In this document: in pieces, positions 18,957-27,886 of the stretch | How the letters are laid out: the number at the start of each line of letters is the position of its first letter | Numbering within the stretch: the first letter of the stretch is position 1 | DNA from: Ruminococcus sp. HUN007 | GTDB lineage: Bacteria; Bacillota; Clostridia; Oscillospirales; Ruminococcaceae | Reading direction: 5' to 3' | Assembly (NCBI RefSeq): GCF_000712055.1 | Contig: NZ_JOOA01000002.1 | Coordinates: 2,108,001-2,172,000, forward strand | Length of the DNA stretch: 64,000 nt | Program-made: the position numbers and the translations under genes | Notes under the pieces: generated by a model | The model's database searches: none | What the model saw: only the letters and a program-made list of their open reading frames with translations | Told to the model about the DNA's origin: nothing

Positions 18957-19761
18957 AATGTTTTATGGTATGCAGCATACACCGTTTACGCGCGGTATTC
19001 CATCTGATCAGCTGCACAGAACACATCAGAATACTGAAGTTTTCAGTCGTCTGATCATCACTGCACAGAAACAGTCATTCGCACTGCTGATTGGTGAACC
19101 AGGTACCGGCAAGACAAGTACACTTCGTCGTTTAAAGGATGAACTTCCTGAATCAGAGTACATGGTTCTGTACGTTTCTGATTCAAAACTGACTCCGCGA
19201 AGCTTCTACAACTATCTCCTGAACCAGCTCGGATGCAAATCCGAATTTCATCGCAATGCAGCGAGAAACGCTTTGCATAAGCAGATTGAAATAATGAGGA
19301 ATATGCAGAAACGTAAAGTGGTCGTGATTCTTGACGAAGCACATCTGTTGCCAAAAGAAATGCTTGAAGAGGCCCGCTTTCTTCTGAATTACAAAATGGA
19401 TTCCGAAAATCCAATGGCACTAATACTTTCGGGTCAGACTGAACTCTGGGACAAACTCCGTCTTTCCGCATACAGAGCCATTCTTGAAAGAGTAGATGTT
19501 GAATGCTTTCTTACTCCTATGGATTTTTCAGAAACCAAGCAGTACATTGAATCACAGCTTCATTATGCCGGACAGGAAAATCCTGTCTTCACTGAAGATG
19601 CAATGAAATCTATTTTTACTTTTTCAGGCGGAAATCCACGACTCGTAAACCGTGCCTGCAGTCAGTCACTTATCTATGGTGCACAGATGAAACAGACCTG
19701 TATCGACAGCAAATCTGTAGATATTGTACTTGAAAACGAAGTAACCGGAGCCGGTCACTGA
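18949..19761 (+). CDS. AAA+ transposition ATPase, TniB/ExeA-like
   Basis: 270 residues from ATG 18949, preceded by GGAGGGTGCTGAAA; it overlaps the transposase stop by 8 bases. An in-frame start further upstream lacks this signal. Opens MFEMFYGMQHTPFTRGIP as in ExeA-type ATPases. Walker A GEPGTGKTS (about 48-56), Walker B VVVILDEAHLL (about 124-134), sensor region LILSGQTELWDKL, and an arginine-finger-like YRAILERVDVE. Expected to control target selection and activate the transposase. Confidence 0.85.
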   Translation: MFEMFYGMQHTPFTRGIPSDQLHRTHQNTEVFSRLIITAQKQSFALLIGEPGTGKTSTLRRLKDELPESEYMVLYVSDSKLTPRSFYNYLLNQLGCKSEFHRNAARNALHKQIEIMRNMQKRKVVVILDEAHLLPKEMLEEARFLLNYKMDSENPMALILSGQTELWDKLRLSAYRAILERVDVECFLTPMDFSETKQYIESQLHYAGQENPVFTEDAMKSIFTFSGGNPRLVNRACSQSLIYGAQMKQTCIDSKSVDIVLENEVTGAGH

Positions 19762-19887
19762 TTATCTGATGTTGCGGTTCAACTTGATTAACGGGCTTTT
19801 GCCCACAATGGAGGATAGGGCAACGCTGGGGAGCGACCTGAGCGCCATGTGGGATTTTGCCGAGAGCATAGCTCTCTAGATTGAAAT

Positions 19888-19925
19888 TGACACCTCCGTG
19901 CTGGGGGTGTCAGTTTGTTTTTCCA
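19888..19925 (+). terminator. Rho-independent terminator inside transposon right end
   Basis: A stem of TGACACC and GGTGTCA (TGACACCTCCGTGCTGGGGG then TGTCA) followed by GTTTGTTTTT. Upstream, 19790-19860 can fold further (CCCACAATGG with CCATGTGGG), which might be a structured RNA or simply the transcript tail. Confidence 0.65.
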
Positions 19926-20093
19926 ATTCAGTTGACAAAATACTGTCCCTGCCCTGACAAAATACATTCACTTTTGGATGACAGGATAGGTGGGCGCTAA
20001 CATATAAGGACAGAGGGGAAAAACAGTATATAAAACCCCTTTGAGAACCGAAAGAAAGTTTTATAAAGATGAAAAATGAAAGGACTGGTTAAA

Positions 20094-21708
20094 ATGAGAA
20101 AAAATAAGATAGTGGCTCTGATATCCGCATTTACTTTAGCTGCAGGATGCTATATATCGTTTGGCGGTTTTGATTCGGGTAATATAAAAACGGCGCAGGC
20201 TTCGGATTCATTACTGATTCCGGGTGATGTGGATCTTGACGGAAATGTTAATGTTACAGATCTGTCTACAATATCACTTGGCCTTGTGGAGAAGAAAACA
20301 TTTACCGGCGACAGGCTGATCTGTGCGGATGTGACCTATGACGGAAAAGTTCAGCTTGATGACCTTGCAACGTTAAAAATGTTTCTTGCAAAGAAAATAA
20401 CAGATCTGAGCAGGGAGGCTTATTTCAGTAATCTGCCTTCTCCGAAACCGCCTGCATCTCCGGAGCCGGGTTATAACTGTGATCCGACAGTTCCTCCGAC
20501 TGAGCCTGCAGCTGTTCCGTCAGCAGTGCCTGATATTCAGAACCTGAAAGAAACTGGAGAGAAGATAGGTGCGGACGGATACATGGAGTTTGTATATGAC
20601 TCTACGCCGCTTATTCTTCTTGAAACAGATGATGAAAAGGGAGAAATAAATAAGGTTTACTCACCGTTAAGTTATTATACAGCACTCTCTATGGCGGCAG
20701 AATGTGCAGATACTACCACCAGGGAAGAAATAGTAAATGCGCTTCGTGCAGATGACATGGAAGATCTGCGTACAGAGAACAATAATCTTCTGTCACTGTA
20801 TTTTAAAGATGATAACAGCTACTGCCGCAGTACAAATTCAGTCTGGCTGAATGACCGGTATATATTTGAATATACTGGAATTAACGAGCTTAACAAACGC
20901 TATAAGGCAGCGTCGTTTAAAAAGGATTATTCCCAAAAAGAGCAGACTGAAAAAGATATACAAGACTGGATATATAAATACACTGACAATAAGATAAAGC
21001 CGCTGATCGAATTAGGAGATCCGGATAAAGAGTATCTGAGGCTTATTAATACCGTAGTTTATAAAAATTCATGGAAAGAGAGCTGCTATGACATAAAAGA
21101 TGATACTTTCCGCAGAAATGACGGAACAGATGTGACATGTAAATATATGAGAAGCCTTGAAAACAGCACTGTTGGTTTTGGCGACAGATACAAGGTATGC
21201 AGCAAGAAAATGCTTCATGGGTTCAGTATGTATTTTGTAGTTCCGGATGAAAAAACTGATATTAATGATATCGTATCCGACAATGCAGCTATGGCAGATA
21301 TTTACGGAAAAAACTACGATACTGCAGAATGTAAGCTGAATATGTATTTCCCTGAATTTGAAGCTGTTTCAAAATTCGATCTTCGTGACGCTTCGAAAAA
21401 AACTGGGCATTAAAGAGGCATTTGGAAAGGGCGATTTTTCAAATATTATTGACTGCGAAAAAAATGCTATAGATGGAGTGAGAATCAGTAAGATCGACCA
21501 TGAAGCTGTATTAAAAACAGATAAAGACGGCTGCGAAGGTGCAGCATATACACAGATAGTTTTGGTCTCAACAGCACCGGCACCACGACCTTTAAGCTCG
21601 CTTGAAGTTACAATTGACAGACCGTTCTTCTACTACATTGCCGACAAAAACAATGTTCCGGTTTTTGCAGGCATAATCGGTGATCCGACTGCGAAAGGTG
21701 AGCAATAA
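20094..21708 (+). CDS. Dockerin-serpin, apparent frameshift
   Basis: ATG 20094 with GAAAGG nine bases upstream. Signal peptide about 1-36. N-terminal dockerin about 42-102 (GDVDLDGNVNVTD, ADVTYDGKVQLDD). Pro-rich linker 112-150. Serpin fold from about 155: KVYSPLSYYTALSMAAECAD, LINTVVYKNSWKES, GFSMYFVVPDE. The frame breaks at an A7 run (21396-21402); with six A it continues into the reactive loop: DHEAVLKTDKDGCEGAAYTQ (hinge) and the DRPFFYYIADKNNVPVFAGI end. Target specificity cannot be read with confidence. Serpins on dockerins are thought to protect cellulosomes from proteases. Its promoter is split by the transposon ending at 20002. Confidence 0.82.
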
Positions 21709-21719
21709 ACAATATAAAA

Positions 21720-21735
21720 TGTTCCACGTGGAACA
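21720..21735. promoter_or_regulatory. parS: parS-like site 1
   Basis: TGTTCCACGTGGAACA, a perfect 16-bp palindrome one base from the Bacillus parS consensus TGTTNCACGTGAAACA. Twelve bases after the serpin stop. Four more are listed; parA is at the window's right end. Confidence 0.7.
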
Positions 21736-21788
21736 TTTTAAATAGCAGCGGATGTATTTTATAAAGAAATTCTCTTCTGTATTGATTA

Positions 21789-21945
21789 CTCTGAATAAAT
21801 AAAACCAGCGGGAGTACCGGTAATAAAAATCCGGTGCTTCCGTTGCTTTGTATAATGGTAGTCTTCACCCCTGCGGGCCGAAGACTGCTATGGAAAAACC
21901 GAGCTCGCTCGGTTTATAATTGCGCCGGAGGCGCCACATTTTCAT
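21789..21945. repeat. Composite intergenic hairpin repeat
   Basis: GATTACTCTGAATAAATAAA leader, then a GGGAGTACCGG/CCGGTGCTTCC stem, GTCTTCACCCCTGCGGGCCGAAGAC, an AACCGAGCTCGCTCGGTTT stem and GCGCCGGAGGCGCC. The whole block plus the promoter and terminator that follow it is repeated at 39550-39900 ahead of another sigma gene. Confidence 0.75.
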
Positions 21946-21997
21946 TCGGACGGCTGCAACATGGCGATATTTGCAAAAAAACTATTTTGTTTGGCTG

Positions 21998-22113
21998 TTG
22001 TCATAAACGTGAGAATATAGTATAATTTAAGATAACAATTACAGAAGACTAATAAACACTTTAAAATAAAAGGTATCGGGCATCATTTGAAACTGACGTT
22101 CGGTACCTTTTGT
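21998..22113 (+). ncRNA. Candidate small RNA or leader: promoter and terminator without ORF, copy 1
   Basis: TTGTCA (21998-22003), exactly 17 bp, TATAAT (22021-22026), then about 45 bases and a stem of AAAAGGTATCG and CGGTACCTTTT (22069-22112). It would give a transcript of roughly 80 nucleotides. A close copy is at 39767-39882. No open frame fits between promoter and terminator. It could be a small RNA, or only a promoter plus insulator. Confidence 0.5.
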
Positions 22114-22154
22114 GAAAATAAAACAAACTGATAATGTTTGATTTATGACTTTCT

Positions 22155-22208
22155 ACAAACTTAATTTTTATTTGTCACAAACGCGTGTTACAGGAAACTA
22201 TATTAGTA
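22155..22208 (+). promoter_or_regulatory. Twin-box promoter of ECF module
   Basis: ACAAAC at 22155-22160 and GTCACAAAC with ACAAAC at 22177-22182 (22-bp step), then TATATTAGTAGAGGCCTT about 16 bases on. The same arrangement lies in front of the sigma genes at 28948, 40076 and 45659, and at 48109. Probably the autoregulatory ECF promoter; which box is the -35 is not certain. Confidence 0.6.
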
Positions 22209-22265
22209 GAGGCCTTAATAGAGTGAAAGCCGGGAGGCAAACACTCGCAACCAGAATGGAGGTGT

Positions 22266-22826
22266 GTGGTTCTGGAAGACGAAAAAATAATAGATCTTTA
22301 CTGGGAACGTTCGGAAAGTGCGATCACGGAAACTGATAAAAAGTACAGAAGCAGATGTATGTATATCGCAAATCAGATACTGAACGACTATTCAGATGCA
22401 GAGGAATGTCTCAACGATACTTATCTGACAGCGTGGAATCTGATGCCACCGGAAAGACCAAAATTTCTTGCGTCTTTTCTGTATAAGATCATAAGGAACC
22501 ATTCACTCACCAGATTCAAATATTATAACAACAGCAAGCGGAAAAAGGACGTATGCATTTCCACTGAGGAACTGGAAGAATGTATCGACAGAAGCGGCAG
22601 CACGGAAGAAAAGTACGATGAAAATGAAGTGGTGGTTGCCATCAACGAGTTTCTTGATTCGCTTAAAAAGGACCGGAGGTTCATATTTGTCAGAAGGTAC
22701 TGGTACTTTGACAGTATCACTGACATATCTGAGAAGTGTTCCATGACCGAGGAAAATGTCAGGGCGATACTTTCAAGGGTACGGAAACAGCTTAAAGAAC
22801 ATCTTAAAAGAAGGGTGGGAGTATAA
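22266..22826 (+). CDS. ECF-type RNA polymerase sigma factor ('LYWERSE' clade)
   Basis: 186 residues from GTG; a CTG three codons later aligns with starts of its paralogues and has a better-spaced GGAGG. Region 2 about 20-85: SDAEECLNDTYLTAWNLMPP and FLYKIIRNHSLTRF. Region 4 about 125-180: RRFIFVRRYWYFDSITDISE, CSMTEENVRAILSRVRKQLK. Six sigmas of this clade occur in the window, all in front of a membrane protein gene. The stop TAA overlaps the following ATG by one base. Confidence 0.9.
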   Translation: MVLEDEKIIDLYWERSESAITETDKKYRSRCMYIANQILNDYSDAEECLNDTYLTAWNLMPPERPKFLASFLYKIIRNHSLTRFKYYNNSKRKKDVCISTEELEECIDRSGSTEEKYDENEVVVAINEFLDSLKKDRRFIFVRRYWYFDSITDISEKCSMTEENVRAILSRVRKQLKEHLKRRVGV

Positions 22827-23830
22827 TGAATGCAGAGCAGCTGAGAGATGCTATCGGTAAGATCGATGACAGATTTATAGAAGAAGCCGAGCACTATGAG
22901 CCGGAAATAAAAAGCCGAAAACTGATATGGATAATTACATCGGCATCAGCTGCGGTAATTGCTTTATGTACCTGCGTTCATTTTCATAATGCTACCGAGC
23001 ATGCTCTCAGGCCAGAGATAGATAACAGCGTTGTGATCACAACGAGTGTTTCTGAAACTGAAACGTATGAGACAGATGTCGTTAAAACTGAAAAGCATGT
23101 TCAGATATCGGAGCCGGTCACAGAAAATACGGAAGCGACCGGAATGAAATCCGGAGAAGAAAGCAGTATCCCGTATGAGGTGACAGTACCGGAAAAGACA
23201 GAGGCAACGTCCGAAAACGTTGGAAGCTTAGGTGAAAAAAATGTACCAGACTTAAAACCTCCGGAAATGACAGATATTACGGCAATAGAACCGAGAGAAG
23301 TCACTCGTGAAGTTCAGACAGTAGCTCCTGTTACTGAACCTACCGTTTTCCCGCTGACCGATGTCTCAACCGTAACACCGGTCAGCATAGAAACAGTTCC
23401 TGTTCCGGTGCCGTCGCAAACATCATACCCGTCTCCGAGTCCGAAATCAACTTCGTCTCCGGTATCAACGTCTGCACCACCTGCTGAAGTTACGGATATA
23501 ACCTCTTTATCGGAACCGTCGGTTTCACAGACAGGTTCTCACATTCACAATCATTCAAAAGAAGATTTTCCTGTTTATTTAAAAACTTCGGATGGAGTTA
23601 AGTATGAGCGAAATTTATTAATAACCAAAGGACATGCCGGGAAATTCATAAAAAATATTTTTCTTTCGGATGATGAGGGGAATGATTATGAAGTAAGTGA
23701 ATATTCATTGAGATATGATGTAAGTGAATATCCATTGAAAAGTGTATCTGATGATCAGGTTAGTATTTTTTATTTTAAAAGCGAAGATGAGTATTTGATA
23801 TATGTTAAAGAAACAGAAAATGATTCATAA
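22826..23830 (+). CDS. Membrane-anchored anti-sigma-like protein with Thr/Pro stalk
   Basis: 334 residues. Cytosolic part about 1-35 contains the motif IDDRFIEEAEHYEPE, shared with the other modules; membrane helix about 37-55. Immediately outside is RPEIDNSVVITT (E-I-D-N motif). Stalk about 70-245 rich in Thr, Glu, Pro and Val. The C-terminal domain (about 250-334: FPVYLKTSDGVKYERN, GHAGKFIKNIFLSDDEGNDY, YLIYVKETEN) has clear paralogues at the ends of the proteins at 29506 and 46219. No zinc-binding anti-sigma motif. Likely controls the sigma encoded just upstream. Confidence 0.72.
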   Translation: MNAEQLRDAIGKIDDRFIEEAEHYEPEIKSRKLIWIITSASAAVIALCTCVHFHNATEHALRPEIDNSVVITTSVSETETYETDVVKTEKHVQISEPVTENTEATGMKSGEESSIPYEVTVPEKTEATSENVGSLGEKNVPDLKPPEMTDITAIEPREVTREVQTVAPVTEPTVFPLTDVSTVTPVSIETVPVPVPSQTSYPSPSPKSTSSPVSTSAPPAEVTDITSLSEPSVSQTGSHIHNHSKEDFPVYLKTSDGVKYERNLLITKGHAGKFIKNIFLSDDEGNDYEVSEYSLRYDVSEYPLKSVSDDQVSIFYFKSEDEYLIYVKETENDS

Positions 23831-23845
23831 AAGGAGGAATTTCTT

Positions 23846-24887
23846 ATGAAAAAAAGAATTATAAGTGCTGTTTTAACAGCAGCAATGCTCGGAACATCAG
23901 TTTATTCAGTACCTTTTGTAAGCGCTTTAACCTCTGAAGGAACACGCACACCTGGAATAGAAATGTGGTCGAATCCGTCAGGAACGTTCAGACGTATAGA
24001 AGGTGTCAGCTTTGATGATTTGATTACTTCGTTCGGTGAAGGTGCATTTGTTTACAGATACAGCAACAATAAAAAAGCAATAGTGGTAACACCAGAAGGA
24101 ATGACTTATCATTTTTCCAACTCAAATGTATGGGGGTTATCATATTCAGTTGTTACCATGCGTGAAGGAACAGAGCCGCCGGTAAGTGAGATCAATGAAA
24201 AGATCGGTGCCGGTGATGATCTTAAAGTTAAGTTTTACAAGTATGCTGACAGTAATGAATACAGGTTCTATATCTCAGGTGAGGAATATGCAGACACTGT
24301 CCTTGATATTCTGAAAAATGATAAGGATGTTCTGTCAATAGAAAACCGTCAGGAAATTACAGAAGATGAGTTCAGACTTGAAGATCTTTATGTTTCGACG
24401 GAACTTACTGAAGATGAGTTCAAAAAACAGTATCCTTCATTTGCTTTGAGTTCATTTGAAGAATTTGGTGGTTCGCTTGACGATGATAAAAAAGAACAGG
24501 GTTATACTCTTGGATTTACATTTAATGACTATAAGCATACTCCGGAACTGTATGAAGAATTGTTAAAACTTGATAACAGTGGCGTTAAATACGAAATAAC
24601 TCCACTTATAGCTATGAGTTCAGGTGGATACACAGTTGCTGAAATGGCAGAGACTGTTTATAAATCCAGCAGCTCGGATGAAGCTGATGTTTTAGTTGGA
24701 GATGTTGATGAGAGCAGTACTATAGATGTAACATATATCACAGATCTTTCTTTAGCAATAATAGGTGATAAAGACCTTACAGCAAACCAGAAAAAAAGCA
24801 GCTGATGTTGACGGTGACGGTGCAGTTACCATCGCCGATCTTGCAAGACTTCAGCAGTATCTTTCAAAGAAAATCGATAAATTCTGA
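23846..24887 (+). CDS. Secreted dockerin protein, paralogue family 1, apparent frameshift
   Basis: ATG after AAAAGGAGGAATTTCTT. Signal peptide 1-28 (VPFVSALT). Residues 30-210 form a domain shared with the proteins at 35058 and 37132 (PGIEMW, SVVTMREGTEPPVSEINEKI, DTVLDILKNDKDVLSIENRQ), whose last strand-helix pattern recalls inhibitor I9/prodomain folds. The dockerin begins about 285 (GDVDESSTIDVTYITD). The frame breaks at an A7 run (24791-24797); with six A it goes on to ADVDGDGAVTIAD and QQYLSKKIDKF. Third gene of the module starting at 22266. Confidence 0.72.
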
Positions 24888-24904
24888 TAATAACGTTATT
24901 TAAT

Positions 24905-24975
24905 CGCAGCAAAATAAAAGGTATCATGCAGCGTTGCTGCATGATACTATAATAAGCTGGCGGAGGCAGCTCACC
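24905..24975. repeat. Intergenic hairpin repeat
   Basis: Stem of GTATCATGCAGC and GCTGCATGATAC, then AGCTGGCGGAGGCAGCT. Together with the upstream 3' coding end (KKIDKF and TAACGTTATTTAATCGCAGC) it is nearly the same as the reverse complement of 5700-5810. Confidence 0.7.
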
Positions 24976-25037
24976 GATTCGTACTTTCGGTGCATTATAT
25001 CAGGAAATACAGAAATTTAATATCTTTTTCAAATGTC

Positions 25038-25199
25038 CAAATGGTGCTTGCAGATTATAACAATGACGGAACAGTTGATCTTACTGATGTAACTGCATTA
25101 AAGTTATATTTATCAAGTAAAGGAATTGATGTTTCTTCTCTTGAGTCAAAACTTAATGAATACATTCAGCAGGGCCTTATATCACAGGAGGTGCTTTGA
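25038..25199 (+). pseudogene. Fragment of a dockerin-like gene (single calcium repeat)
   Basis: A reading frame open from 24990 (or ATG 25038) to 25199 encodes ADYNNDGTVDLTDVTALKLY, one dockerin repeat, then a helical tail. There is no signal peptide and no second repeat, and the upstream part is joined to an intergenic hairpin repeat. It appears to be the 3' remnant of a larger gene. Its end carries the ribosome-binding site of the next gene. Confidence 0.55.
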
Positions 25200-25200
25200 T

Positions 25201-26064
25201 ATGAAAACAAAGAGAATAATAGCTACAATTTTAAGTATAGCAATGGTGTTCACCGGAACTGCTGCCAATATGCTGCATGCATCTGCAGCTTCAGAGAATA
25301 TCTTCATGTCAGAATTTTTTGAAAAGTCTCTTTCCGAGATAGAAACTGTTTTACAAGAGAAGGGTTTAGCTAAAGAACCTGCCAATCACGATATTGTGAT
25401 ACGCTTAACTTCAAAACAGATTAAACAAATAATTACTGAGCTTGAACCTTACAAAGAAGAGCTGACTCCAAAGAATCCAGAAGAAACTTATGAAATAAAC
25501 GTTAAGCGAAAAAAAGCGTTTATTGATCTTTTGTTTGATAAACTTCATTTGAAAGGTGTTTACAGTTATATTGATCCGGAATATCAGTACGTAAGTTTGC
25601 CGTGGAATGCTGAAGATTTGTTTGATCTTGACTTAACGACAAAAACGGCGGATGTAGACGGAAGCACTGTGGAAATACCTAACGGCTACAGTATAACCAT
25701 TACGATTCCCGATAATCCGGAAGGATATGGATTCAATAATGGCGATAGCAAGTCACTGACTAATTATGAAGTTGGTCAGAGAATGCTGTATGTAATAAAT
25801 ACATATGGAGATAAAGACTATTATGATGAAGTATATGCGCCATTACCTTGTAAAGCTACGAGATTTGCATTAGGAGATGTTGATCTTAATGACATAATTG
25901 ATGTTAGCGATTTGACAGAACTATCACTTGCGCTTATCGGCGACAAGGAGCTTACAGCAGATCAGCAGAAATATTCCGACATCGACGGTGACGGAGCAGT
26001 TACACTTGCTGATCTGGCAAGACTTCAGCAGTATCTTTCAAAGAAGATCGATTCGCTTGGATAA
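25201..26064 (+). CDS. Secreted protein with C-terminal dockerin
   Basis: 287 residues from ATG 25201 (GGAGGTGCTTTGAT). Signal peptide about 1-28 (LHASAASE). Residues 30-220 are unrecognised; helical first half (VIRLTSKQIKQIITELEPYK), then a beta-rich part (GYSITITIPDNPEG). Dockerin about 225-287: GDVDLNDIIDVSD, SDIDGDGAVTLAD, QQYLSKKIDSLG. Exported and probably bound to a scaffoldin cohesin. Separated from the module upstream by a gene fragment, so it may be transcribed with it. Confidence 0.75.
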   Translation: MKTKRIIATILSIAMVFTGTAANMLHASAASENIFMSEFFEKSLSEIETVLQEKGLAKEPANHDIVIRLTSKQIKQIITELEPYKEELTPKNPEETYEINVKRKKAFIDLLFDKLHLKGVYSYIDPEYQYVSLPWNAEDLFDLDLTTKTADVDGSTVEIPNGYSITITIPDNPEGYGFNNGDSKSLTNYEVGQRMLYVINTYGDKDYYDEVYAPLPCKATRFALGDVDLNDIIDVSDLTELSLALIGDKELTADQQKYSDIDGDGAVTLADLARLQQYLSKKIDSLG

Positions 26065-26096
26065 TAACGAAAATACTCTATCAATTACTCTGAAAA

Positions 26097-26163
26097 AAGG
26101 TGCAGGACATTTCACGGAATGTCCTGCGCTGTTTTTATTGTCTGCCTCCGGCAGACCACCGTT
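26097..26163. repeat. Intergenic hairpin repeat (GGACATTCC type)
   Basis: GTGCAGGACATTTCACGGAATGTCCTGC-like stem followed by TCTGCCTCCGGCAGA. Preceded by CAATTACTCTGAAAAAAGG, the usual leader. Terminator role likely. Confidence 0.65.
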
Positions 26164-26273
26164 ATTAATGCTGAATTTTCAAAGTATAACTACTTGAAAA
26201 TTCTTTAAATTTGATATATAATACAATATAGAAGAATAATTCTGCTAAAATGTATTGAGAGGAGGTTGAAATA

Positions 26274-26915
26274 ATGACAAAGATAGATGAAGTTTATGAA
26301 TACCTTACTGGAATTTATAAACCAGATGAGCCGATCTTTTTATCAGAAATAAGTATTCCTGATATGGATGCTGCGGTTATGAGGCAGCAATTAAAAAAAC
26401 TTACATTGGACGGAAGGATTAAAAGATTTGATACAGGTATTTATTTTATTCCGAGAAAATCTATTTTTAAGTCTGGTTCAACGCTTTCACTTGATGCGGT
26501 GATCCGAAAAAAATATCTTATGAACGGAACAGAACGTTGTGGTTATATGAGCGGAATGTGGTTCGCAAATCAGCTTGGTTTAACTACTCAGGTTTCAGCT
26601 GTATACGAGATCTATACTAACAAGGCAACAAAAGATTATCGTGAAACAAATGTGGCAAATATAAAAGTGATACTCCGTAAACCATATGTAAAGGTCGATG
26701 ACCAGAATGTTTCAGTCTTACAGTTTCTCGATCTTCTTAAAGAAGTTACAATCGTATCTGAAATTGAAGGTGAGGAATTAACTCTTGCTCTGGTGAGATA
26801 TATGAAGAAAAAGGAGATAAAATTCGATGACTTACGTCGTTTTCTTCCATATTATCCGGAGAAAATTTATAAAAATATGTACGAGGCAGGGTTGTTAAAT
26901 GGCATATCTGCATGA
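26274..26915 (+). CDS. AbiEi-like antitoxin (type IV toxin-antitoxin), orphaned
   Basis: 213 residues. ATG after GAGGAGGTTGAAATA. N-terminal winged helix (about 1-80: LSEISIPDMDAAVMRQQLKK, GRIKRFDTGIYFIPRKS) and a C-terminal antitoxin domain with the CGYMSGMWFANQLGLTTQV block and VIYTNKATK-like EIYTNKATKDYRE. This matches AbiEi/DUF6088 proteins that neutralise an AbiEii nucleotidyltransferase. The partner gene is present only as an 18-codon stub. Confidence 0.75.
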   Translation: MTKIDEVYEYLTGIYKPDEPIFLSEISIPDMDAAVMRQQLKKLTLDGRIKRFDTGIYFIPRKSIFKSGSTLSLDAVIRKKYLMNGTERCGYMSGMWFANQLGLTTQVSAVYEIYTNKATKDYRETNVANIKVILRKPYVKVDDQNVSVLQFLDLLKEVTIVSEIEGEELTLALVRYMKKKEIKFDDLRRFLPYYPEKIYKNMYEAGLLNGISA

Positions 26916-26952
26916 AGATAAAGATGAATTTTACTTTATTCAATTACTCTGA
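26899..26952 (+). pseudogene. 5' stub of AbiEii-like nucleotidyltransferase gene
   Basis: ATG 26899 overlaps the end of the AbiEi gene, as in intact pairs. It reads MAYLHEDKDEFYFIQLL then TGA. The opening (L-H-x-D-K-x-x-F) is like AbiEii starts. From about codon 13 the sequence is the CAATTACTCTGAAAAGG leader of the hairpin repeat, so the toxin body was lost at the repeat. Confidence 0.5.
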
Positions 26953-27013
26953 AAAGGTGCCGGACATTCCGCGGAATGTCCGGCATTTAATTTGTCTGCC
27001 ATCGGCAGACCAC
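26953..27013. repeat. Intergenic hairpin repeat (GGACATTCC type)
   Basis: GTGCCGGACATTCCGCGGAA and complement, then TCTGCCATCGGCAGA. Sits at the truncation point of the AbiEii stub. Confidence 0.7.
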
Positions 27014-27204
27014 CACTTCGTGATTGCCGATTTTTATTGAAATCATTGATTTATAGATTAAAATACGGTATACTTTAATTAGATACAGAAATATAACAGC
27101 TATAAATACAGTGATCACAAAATTTGAATGTTAAAGAATAATCAAAATTCAGTATAAATACGTTAATTATCAGTTATCTATGAATATCGGAAGGAGGAAT
27201 CAGC

Positions 27205-27501
27205 ATGAATGGTTATGATAATGCAAAAGTCAGAGCTGTCATAGTGCCAATAGCTCAGAAATATGGTGTGGAACGAATTTTGCTATTCGGTTCAATGGCA
27301 AGAGGAGATGCCGACGAAAGCAGTGATTACGATTTTCTTATAAGCAAAGGTAATCTTAAAAGTCTGATTCAGTATATGTCTTTTGTAAGTGAACTGGAAA
27401 GTGCTTTAAATCGTCATGTTGATGTGGTTTCCGATACTTCTTCTGATGACATAATAATTGAAAATGCACGAAGGGAAGGTATTTTACTTTATGAAAGATA
27501 A
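27205..27501 (+). CDS. MNT-type nucleotidyltransferase antitoxin
   Basis: 98 residues, ATG after GGAAGGAGGAATCAGC. Minimal nucleotidyltransferase motif ILLFGSMARGDADESSDYDF (residues about 27-50) with the G-S and two Asp ligands, and VDVVSD as the third acidic strand. In characterised MNT/HEPN pairs this enzyme AMPylates the HEPN toxin and silences it. The HEPN gene overlaps by 11 bases. Confidence 0.85.
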   Translation: MNGYDNAKVRAVIVPIAQKYGVERILLFGSMARGDADESSDYDFLISKGNLKSLIQYMSFVSELESALNRHVDVVSDTSSDDIIIENARREGILLYER

Positions 27502-27856
27502 AAAAAGGGATGCTGTCATAGTCGAAAAAGTTTTGCGGTATTGTGATGAGATATCGAAAACACATGAGGCATTTCATAATGACAAGGATTTGTTTTTCAA
27601 TAAAGAAGATGGCTTTATATACCGTAATTCAATTACGATGCCTATTCTCCAGATAGGCGAACTTATCAAGAATCTTTCAGAAGAGTTCACATCAAAATAT
27701 AATGCTATGCCGTGGAAAGCCATTGCTGGAATGAGGGATATATTTGCACATCACTATGGATCGATTGATTATGAAATGACATGGAATACTTCTAAAGAAG
27801 ATATCGCTATGCTGAAAAATTATTTATTGGAAGTAAAAACAGAAGAAGCATTTTGA
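27491..27856 (+). CDS. HEPN-domain toxin (HEPN/MNT pair)
   Basis: 121 residues from ATG 27491 inside the end of the MNT gene. Helical throughout. The HEPN ribonuclease motif R-x4-H is seen in MRDIFAHHYGSIDYEMTWN at about 83-101, with the Tyr that is AMPylated in homologues (HHYG). Predicted RNase, possibly with tRNA targets. Ends just before a hairpin repeat. Confidence 0.85.
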   Translation: MKDKKRDAVIVEKVLRYCDEISKTHEAFHNDKDLFFNKEDGFIYRNSITMPILQIGELIKNLSEEFTSKYNAMPWKAIAGMRDIFAHHYGSIDYEMTWNTSKEDIAMLKNYLLEVKTEEAF

Positions 27857-27886
27857 TTTATCAGCTAAAATAAAATTCACATAAGG

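Larger units (their letters stand above)
16735..20002 (+). mobile_element. 3.27-kb DDE/ATPase transposon (DUF6431 + TniA-like + TniB/ExeA-like)
   Basis: Ends are TGTTACCGACCACC on the left and, on the reverse strand at the right, TGTTAGCGCCCACC, followed on both sides by matching inner blocks (TGTC[G/A]TCCAA, TGTAT[C/T]TTGTCA, ACAGT..TGTCAA). These iterated TTGTCA sub-repeats extend about 75 bp inward. Flanked by a 6-bp repeat TATAAG (16729-16734 and 20003-20008). Terminal TGT, repeated inner binding sites and a transposase plus ATPase pair are typical of Tn7/Tn402/Mu-related elements. Left-end noncoding DNA (16810-17077) holds two strong stems, CGGCATC...GATGCCG and CGATAGCTGT...ACAGCTATCG. 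The insertion splits the promoter of the serpin gene at 20094. Confidence 0.85.

Noticed and set aside
19780..19890. Guide-like or CRISPR-associated RNA in the transposon's right end
   Set aside because: Some pairing is possible, but no repeat-spacer structure or effector gene is present; more likely a 3' transcript end.
21720..21735. Treating the TGTTCCACGTGGAACA palindromes merely as terminator stems
   Set aside because: They lack a consistent T tail, two have a separate strong terminator right behind them, and the sequence is almost the parS consensus.
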